18,355 nucleotides of DNA, from positions 1-18,355 of the forward strand of contig JAVBQJ010000156.1 in NCBI GenBank assembly GCA_031549115.1, read 5' to 3'. The stretch is from JAVBQJ01 sp031549115 (GTDB lineage: Bacteria; Verrucomicrobiota; Lentisphaeria; Victivallales; Victivallaceae). Positions 14,522 through 18,355 of the stretch are shown piece by piece. The notes below the pieces were generated by a model. That model was not told the DNA's origin. It saw only the letters and a list, made by a program, of their open reading frames with translations, and did not search any database. The position numbers were made by a program, and so were the translations under genes. How positions within the stretch are numbered: position 1 is the stretch's first letter; each line of letters starts with the position of its first letter.

Positions 14522-16462
14522 ATGCGTTTCTTTTATATCGCTCCCGTCGTGCCGTTCGACGCCGGCCATCTGGCGGCCGAAGCGCTGCGGATTTACCGCC
14601 AATGCGGCCTGGATGAACCGCTGTGGTGCTTCACGCTGCAACCGGAAGGCCGACACGCGTTCGACAAAGTCGAGAAATTCCGCGATCTGTTCCGCGAATG
14701 CAAACACCTGCTGGCCGGTACGCCGGTAAAACCGGGAATCCTGTTTCAAAGTCTGGTCGGCCACGGCTGGAGCGGGGGGCCGGGCTGCGGCGAAGCATGG
14801 CAGCGTACCGTCACCCTGCGCGATATCAAAAGCGATCGTTTTTGTATCCTCGACCCCGGCTTCCGGCAATACGTTTATGACACGGTGAACATCATGGCGG
14901 CGGAAAAACCCGCCTTCCTGCTCATGGATGACGACCTGCGCCAGATCGACACGCACGGACTCGAATGTTTCTGTCCGGAGCATCTCCGGCAATTCAACGC
15001 GGCGGCGGGAACGGAGTTTTCCGCGCACCGGCTTCAGGAGCACATCGGCGGGAGCCGGCAGGGTGATCCGTATCTGCAGCTGTTTGAGCGGCTGCGCCGC
15101 GATAACCTGCTCGGTTTCATGCGGCTGATCCGCGATGCCGTCGACGCGGCGGACCCGGCTCTCTCCTGCGGGTATTGCGCGCCCGTTTACGAAATGTATC
15201 TGGCGGACGAAATGGGCCGGATTCTGGCCGGAAAAAACGCCGAACCGGTGGTGCGTCTGTCCAATGCCGACTATCAGGAAAACGGCCCGCGCGAATTGAT
15301 CCGGGTCAACAGCATGACCCATATGTTGCGGAACATGATGCCGCAAGTGAAGTGCGTTCTCGACGAAAGCGATACCTTTCCCCACCACCGCTACAGCAAA
15401 AGCGCCCGCAGCATGAATGCCAAAATAACCCTGGCCGCCTGGAACGGTCTTGACGGTTGCAAGTTGTGGCTGACCAACCTGACCACGCCGGACTCCGTGA
15501 CCGAGCAGACCTACGACCGCGTCGTCGCCGGCAACCGCAAACGCTGGAACGCGCTGCGCGACTTGATCGCCACCGCGATTCCGACCGGGGCAGTCACCCC
15601 GCTGCCGCGAATGGACGCCTATGCGGAACTCCACCATCCGGCGCATTACGAGGAGTTGTTGTACCGGAATGATTGGCAGAGCCAGTTGCTCTCGCGCTTC
15701 GGCATTCCGGCCCGATACGCCCCCATTGACGGGGACCGGAAGCGCATTTATCTGCTCGCGGAGGACATGGTGCGCTTTTTCTCCGACGCCGAAATCGCCG
15801 TCATGTTGCGCGCCCGGGCCGTCGTCGACGCCGGCGCGGCCGCGCTGCTGGCCCAACGCGGATTTGCGCCGCAACTCGGCGTGAAGGTCGTCTCCGGTGA
15901 TTTCCGCTGCGGTGCCGAGCTCGATCCGGGCACCGGCAACCGTTTGCTGTTCATGAATAACGGCCGGGCGGTACGCCTGGAGCCGACCGGAAACACACGG
16001 GAGCTGTCGCAGTTGATCGACCTGCCCCATCATTACGCGCCGGAATATTCCCGGATCGCCTCCGCCCTGACCGTGGCCGACAATGACGAAGGCGGCCGAA
16101 TTGCGGTCTTCGCCATGTCGTTGGCCATGCCGTTCATCGAGCATCCGCACCGGCGGTTGCAACTGCTCCGGGTATTGGAATTGCTCGCCGAATCGCCGCC
16201 GGACGCGATCGTGAACTCCGACCAGGATATTTTCCTCCAAAGCGCCCGGCTGCCGGACGGGGCCATGCTGCTTGCCGTCTGGAACCTGAGCTTCGACCCG
16301 CTGGATACGGTTGAATTTCTGTTTGCCGCGCCGCCCGCGCGCCTTATGGAAATGACCGGCGACGGCACCTGGGAGGAGCTGGAATTTCATACCGCGGGAG
16401 CCGCAACGGTATGTTCCCGGAGTCTGGCGACGTACGAAGGCATGATTGTAAAAGTAGTCTGA
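14522..16462 (+). CDS. Putative glycoside-hydrolase-like (TIM-barrel) protein
   Basis: This 646-residue protein has no signal peptide and is probably cytoplasmic. I do not recognise the exact family. The first 330 residues look like a TIM barrel: FLLMDDDLRQ (132-141), CFCPEHLRQFN (149-159), LSCGYCAP (215-221), VKCVLDESDTFPHHRYSKS (276-294) and TLAAWNGLDGCKLWL (303-317). The middle (about 360-540) resembles the Rossmann-like domain that follows GH42-type barrels (YLLAEDMVRFFSDAEIAVML), and the C-terminus is a beta domain with VWNLSFDPLDTVEF. Overall this recalls GH42/beta-galactosidase-type architecture, and Glu282 could be a catalytic acid, but this is inference. A weak GGTGA lies 8 bases before the ATG. 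The gene precedes a phosphodiester glycosidase and a sugar-type transporter, supporting a role in glycan use. Confidence 0.6.
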   Translation: MRFFYIAPVVPFDAGHLAAEALRIYRQCGLDEPLWCFTLQPEGRHAFDKVEKFRDLFRECKHLLAGTPVKPGILFQSLVGHGWSGGPGCGEAWQRTVTLRDIKSDRFCILDPGFRQYVYDTVNIMAAEKPAFLLMDDDLRQIDTHGLECFCPEHLRQFNAAAGTEFSAHRLQEHIGGSRQGDPYLQLFERLRRDNLLGFMRLIRDAVDAADPALSCGYCAPVYEMYLADEMGRILAGKNAEPVVRLSNADYQENGPRELIRVNSMTHMLRNMMPQVKCVLDESDTFPHHRYSKSARSMNAKITLAAWNGLDGCKLWLTNLTTPDSVTEQTYDRVVAGNRKRWNALRDLIATAIPTGAVTPLPRMDAYAELHHPAHYEELLYRNDWQSQLLSRFGIPARYAPIDGDRKRIYLLAEDMVRFFSDAEIAVMLRARAVVDAGAAALLAQRGFAPQLGVKVVSGDFRCGAELDPGTGNRLLFMNNGRAVRLEPTGNTRELSQLIDLPHHYAPEYSRIASALTVADNDEGGRIAVFAMSLAMPFIEHPHRRLQLLRVLELLAESPPDAIVNSDQDIFLQSARLPDGAMLLAVWNLSFDPLDTVEFLFAAPPARLMEMTGDGTWEELEFHTAGAATVCSRSLATYEGMIVKVV

Positions 16463-16494
16463 ATCGCAAATAGCAAACGAAAGGAAGTGAAACC

Positions 16495-17364
16495 ATGCGT
16501 TATTTTTCCGTAGCCGCAATCCTGTTGTGGGCCGCCTGTATGTGCGCCATCGACGTCAACTGGAATGACGCCGAAAAAGTACAGACCGGAACGGAGCTGT
16601 TGAAGTTCGAATTGGTCGAGCCCCGATTGCAGAAGGTCAACCTGATGCGGATCGACCTGGCCACGGAAGGCCTCCAGTTCACCGGTACTGCGAAGGACAA
16701 GGATTGGGGCAAACCGATGCCGGATCATGAAGGCTCCATCATCCATACCCTGCGCGTCAAAACCCGCGATCTGATGACCGAACTGCGCCGGCAGGGACGG
16801 AATGTGATCGTGGGCTTCAACTCGGCGCCGTGGCTGCCCTGGGAGCCGCCGTTCGATCACAAGTACGCCCATCCGCGCGGCCTCGGCATCCTCGACGGCG
16901 AGGTTATTTGCGACACCCGGCCGCATACCGCCGAGTTTGTCGTCTACAACGACGGCAAAATCGATATTCTCCCGGAGGTCCCGGAAGACGACTATCCGAA
17001 CATCCGCCTCGCCGCCTCCGGCTTCGCCGTCATCATGGAAGATGGTGAAATACTGCCCGGCAGCTGGTACGAAAAAGACCTGATGCCGCGCATCGCCTAC
17101 GGTTTGTCCCGCGACCGCCGTTACTTGTACATCGTTACCGTCGACGGCCGCCAGGAGGAGTGGAGCATGGGCGCCACCGGGCGCGAGGTCGCCGAAATGC
17201 TGCAGGCGGCCGGAGCGTACGACGCGATCAATATGGATGGCGGCGGCTCCGCGACGCTGTGCTACTGGGACACGGAAACCAATCAACCGGTGACATTGAC
17301 CCGCCACCCCAAGGACGCCGAGCGTCTGGTCGGAGCGAATATCATCCTCTATCTGGATAAGTAA
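16495..17364 (+). CDS. Exported NAGPA-family phosphodiester glycosidase
   Basis: This 289-residue protein has an N-terminal signal peptide (about 1-18, hydrophobic, ending CMCA). The rest matches the phosphodiester glycosidase / NAGPA domain (formerly DUF2233): GFNSAPW (107-113), PRGLGILDGEVI, PRIAYGLSRDRRYLYIVTVDGR (198-219), SMGATGREVAEML (224-236) and AINMDGGGSATL (244-255), the last two being the family's most conserved stretches. The human relative uncovers mannose-6-phosphate by removing GlcNAc; bacterial members cleave sugar-phosphate diesters such as those in wall teichoic acid or exopolysaccharide. AAGGAAG (16481-16487) lies 7 bases before the ATG, and the gene starts 32 bp after the hydrolase-like gene, so they are likely one transcript. 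Confidence 0.85.
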   Translation: MRYFSVAAILLWAACMCAIDVNWNDAEKVQTGTELLKFELVEPRLQKVNLMRIDLATEGLQFTGTAKDKDWGKPMPDHEGSIIHTLRVKTRDLMTELRRQGRNVIVGFNSAPWLPWEPPFDHKYAHPRGLGILDGEVICDTRPHTAEFVVYNDGKIDILPEVPEDDYPNIRLAASGFAVIMEDGEILPGSWYEKDLMPRIAYGLSRDRRYLYIVTVDGRQEEWSMGATGREVAEMLQAAGAYDAINMDGGGSATLCYWDTETNQPVTLTRHPKDAERLVGANIILYLDK

Positions 17365-17409
17365 TCCAATTCCATACCGGCCGCCCTTACTCTCACACAG
17401 GAAGAATCG

Positions 17410-18355
17410 ATGCGCTGTTTACTGAAGACGTTTCTGCGGTACCGGGAGGTGGATTCCCTCCCGGATGAAGTTCCCAATCAAATGCGGATCGGCTCGATCG
17501 GTTATTCGCGGGGCGGCATGACGGCGGTCTTCGCCGTATTGTATCTCGGCTACTTCACCTTTGCCCTGGCCAGCCACTTCATCGGCAACGTGATGCCGAT
17601 GCAGCTGGATAAATTCGGCTCCGACAGCAAGACGATCGCGCTGGCGCTCACCGCGCTGCCCTATCTGGCCACCGTAGTGGTAAGCCCGATATTGAGCTTC
17701 CAGAGCGACCGGCTGCGCAGCCGATGGGGCCGGCGGAAGCCGTATCTGCTGCTTTCGGCTCCGGTTATCGCCATCCTGCTGGTGCTCCTCGGCGGGCTCG
17801 AGCAAATCACCGCGTTTCTCGGCGCATTTTTCCCCTTCCTGCGTTCCGATACCGGGATATTGCTGGTGGCGCTGGTTGTCACGACGGTTTTTCAATTGAG
17901 CTTCATGGTGCCGGGGACCATTTTCTGGTATCTTTTTCCCGACGTGGTCCCGGTGAAGTATATTTCCCGTTTTTTCGCGATACTGAATCTGGTCGGTTCG
18001 CTGGCGGGAATGCTTTTCGCCAAGTGGATCTTTCCATTTACCCAGACCCATACGGCTTACTTGTTCGGCGGCATCGCCCTGGTTTACCTCGCCGGAATGC
18101 TTCTTTTGTGCTTTTATGTCCGCGAAGGCCATTACCCGCCGGTTTCCCCCGAAGACAAGGCCGGCAATTTACTCGACTCGATCAAATTGTATGTGCGAGA
18201 GTGCTACAGCATCAAGTTTTACTATTGGTTCTTCCTGACCATCGCCTTCAACGATGTGTCGATATTGTGCCGCGGTCTCTTCAATGTGTTGTACGCCACC
18301 AAAAATCTGGGTTTGAACGAATCGGTCTTCGGCAATATCATGTTTTATTATATGG
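17410..18355 (+). CDS. MFS sugar-type (GPH/SUC-like) transporter, cut by window end
   Basis: This open frame runs off the end of the window, with 315 codons visible. It encodes a polytopic membrane protein with helices from about residue 38 onward and the loop motif SDRLRSRWGRRKPYLL (99-114) between helices 2 and 3. That motif is typical of major facilitator superfamily sugar transporters of the glycoside-pentoside-hexuronide and sucrose:proton symporter type. Long helices follow (APVIAILLVLLGG, ILLVALVVTTVFQLSF, ILNLVGSLAGMLFA). AGGAAG (17399-17404) lies 5 bases before the ATG, and the gene begins 45 bp after the NAGPA stop without a terminator. It would import the sugar released by the two preceding enzymes. 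The substrate is unknown. Confidence 0.85.
   Translation, partial: MRCLLKTFLRYREVDSLPDEVPNQMRIGSIGYSRGGMTAVFAVLYLGYFTFALASHFIGNVMPMQLDKFGSDSKTIALALTALPYLATVVVSPILSFQSDRLRSRWGRRKPYLLLSAPVIAILLVLLGGLEQITAFLGAFFPFLRSDTGILLVALVVTTVFQLSFMVPGTIFWYLFPDVVPVKYISRFFAILNLVGSLAGMLFAKWIFPFTQTHTAYLFGGIALVYLAGMLLLCFYVREGHYPPVSPEDKAGNLLDSIKLYVRECYSIKFYYWFFLTIAFNDVSILCRGLFNVLYATKNLGLNESVFGNIMFYYM

Noticed and set aside
14426..16519. 697-codon open frame on the minus strand
   Set aside because: It lies entirely opposite the GH-like gene, has a low-complexity Gln/His/Arg/Gly-rich translation with no recognisable motif, and is a by-product of GC-rich codon use on the other strand.
1..18355. CRISPR arrays, tRNA/rRNA genes, transposase or recombinase genes
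   Set aside because: None seen on either strand; the recombinase that would act on the candidate switch must be elsewhere.

Overview
The window looks like chromosomal DNA of a Lentisphaerae-type bacterium (Victivallales or a close relative). This is inferred from GC-rich, densely packed genes, two prepilin-like proteins with the charged leader plus KFTLIELLVVIAIIAIL start and a C-terminal H-X9-DG-type motif, and carbohydrate-related genes including a methyltransferase-type uroporphyrinogen-decarboxylase homologue. No rRNA, tRNA, CRISPR array or transposase gene was seen.

Layout. 85-1815 (-) is an ArnT-like GT39 membrane glycosyltransferase, followed by a strong hairpin. 2103-4409 (+) is a three-gene unit: prepilin-like protein, small membrane protein of unknown function, secreted propeller-like protein. 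4412-9966 (-) is a tightly coupled operon: FHA-MoxR ATPase, DUF58 protein, TgpA-like transglutaminase membrane protein (two ATGA overlaps), then a UPF0178 protein. 10197-11219 (-) is a UroD/methyltransferase-like protein. 11270-12706 (-) is an Ada-AraC-AlkA fusion, divergent from an Ogt alkyltransferase (12861-13394 +). Together these two form an alkylation-repair pair sharing a palindrome-rich intergenic region. 13483-17410+ (+) holds a consensus promoter, a candidate invertible segment, a prepilin-like gene, a hairpin, a putative glycoside-hydrolase-like protein, a NAGPA-family phosphodiester glycosidase and a truncated MFS sugar-type transporter.

The most interesting signal is at 13607-13738. 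Two 25-bp inverted repeats with one mismatch flank an 82-bp segment. The prepilin gene to its right has no ATG/GTG start upstream of its KFTLIEL motif in the orientation shown. The 82-bp segment carries, on the opposite strand, a good Shine-Dalgarno sequence and an ATG. That ATG reads through the left repeat in the same codon phase in which the prepilin reads through the right repeat. Flipping the segment would therefore join promoter (outside, left), ribosome site plus start codon (inside) and gene body (outside, right) into a 249-codon ORF. I read this as a DNA-inversion switch that toggles translation of a pseudopilin, shown here in the OFF state. It may also affect the downstream carbohydrate genes by polarity. 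No recombinase gene is in the window, and inversion itself has not been shown.
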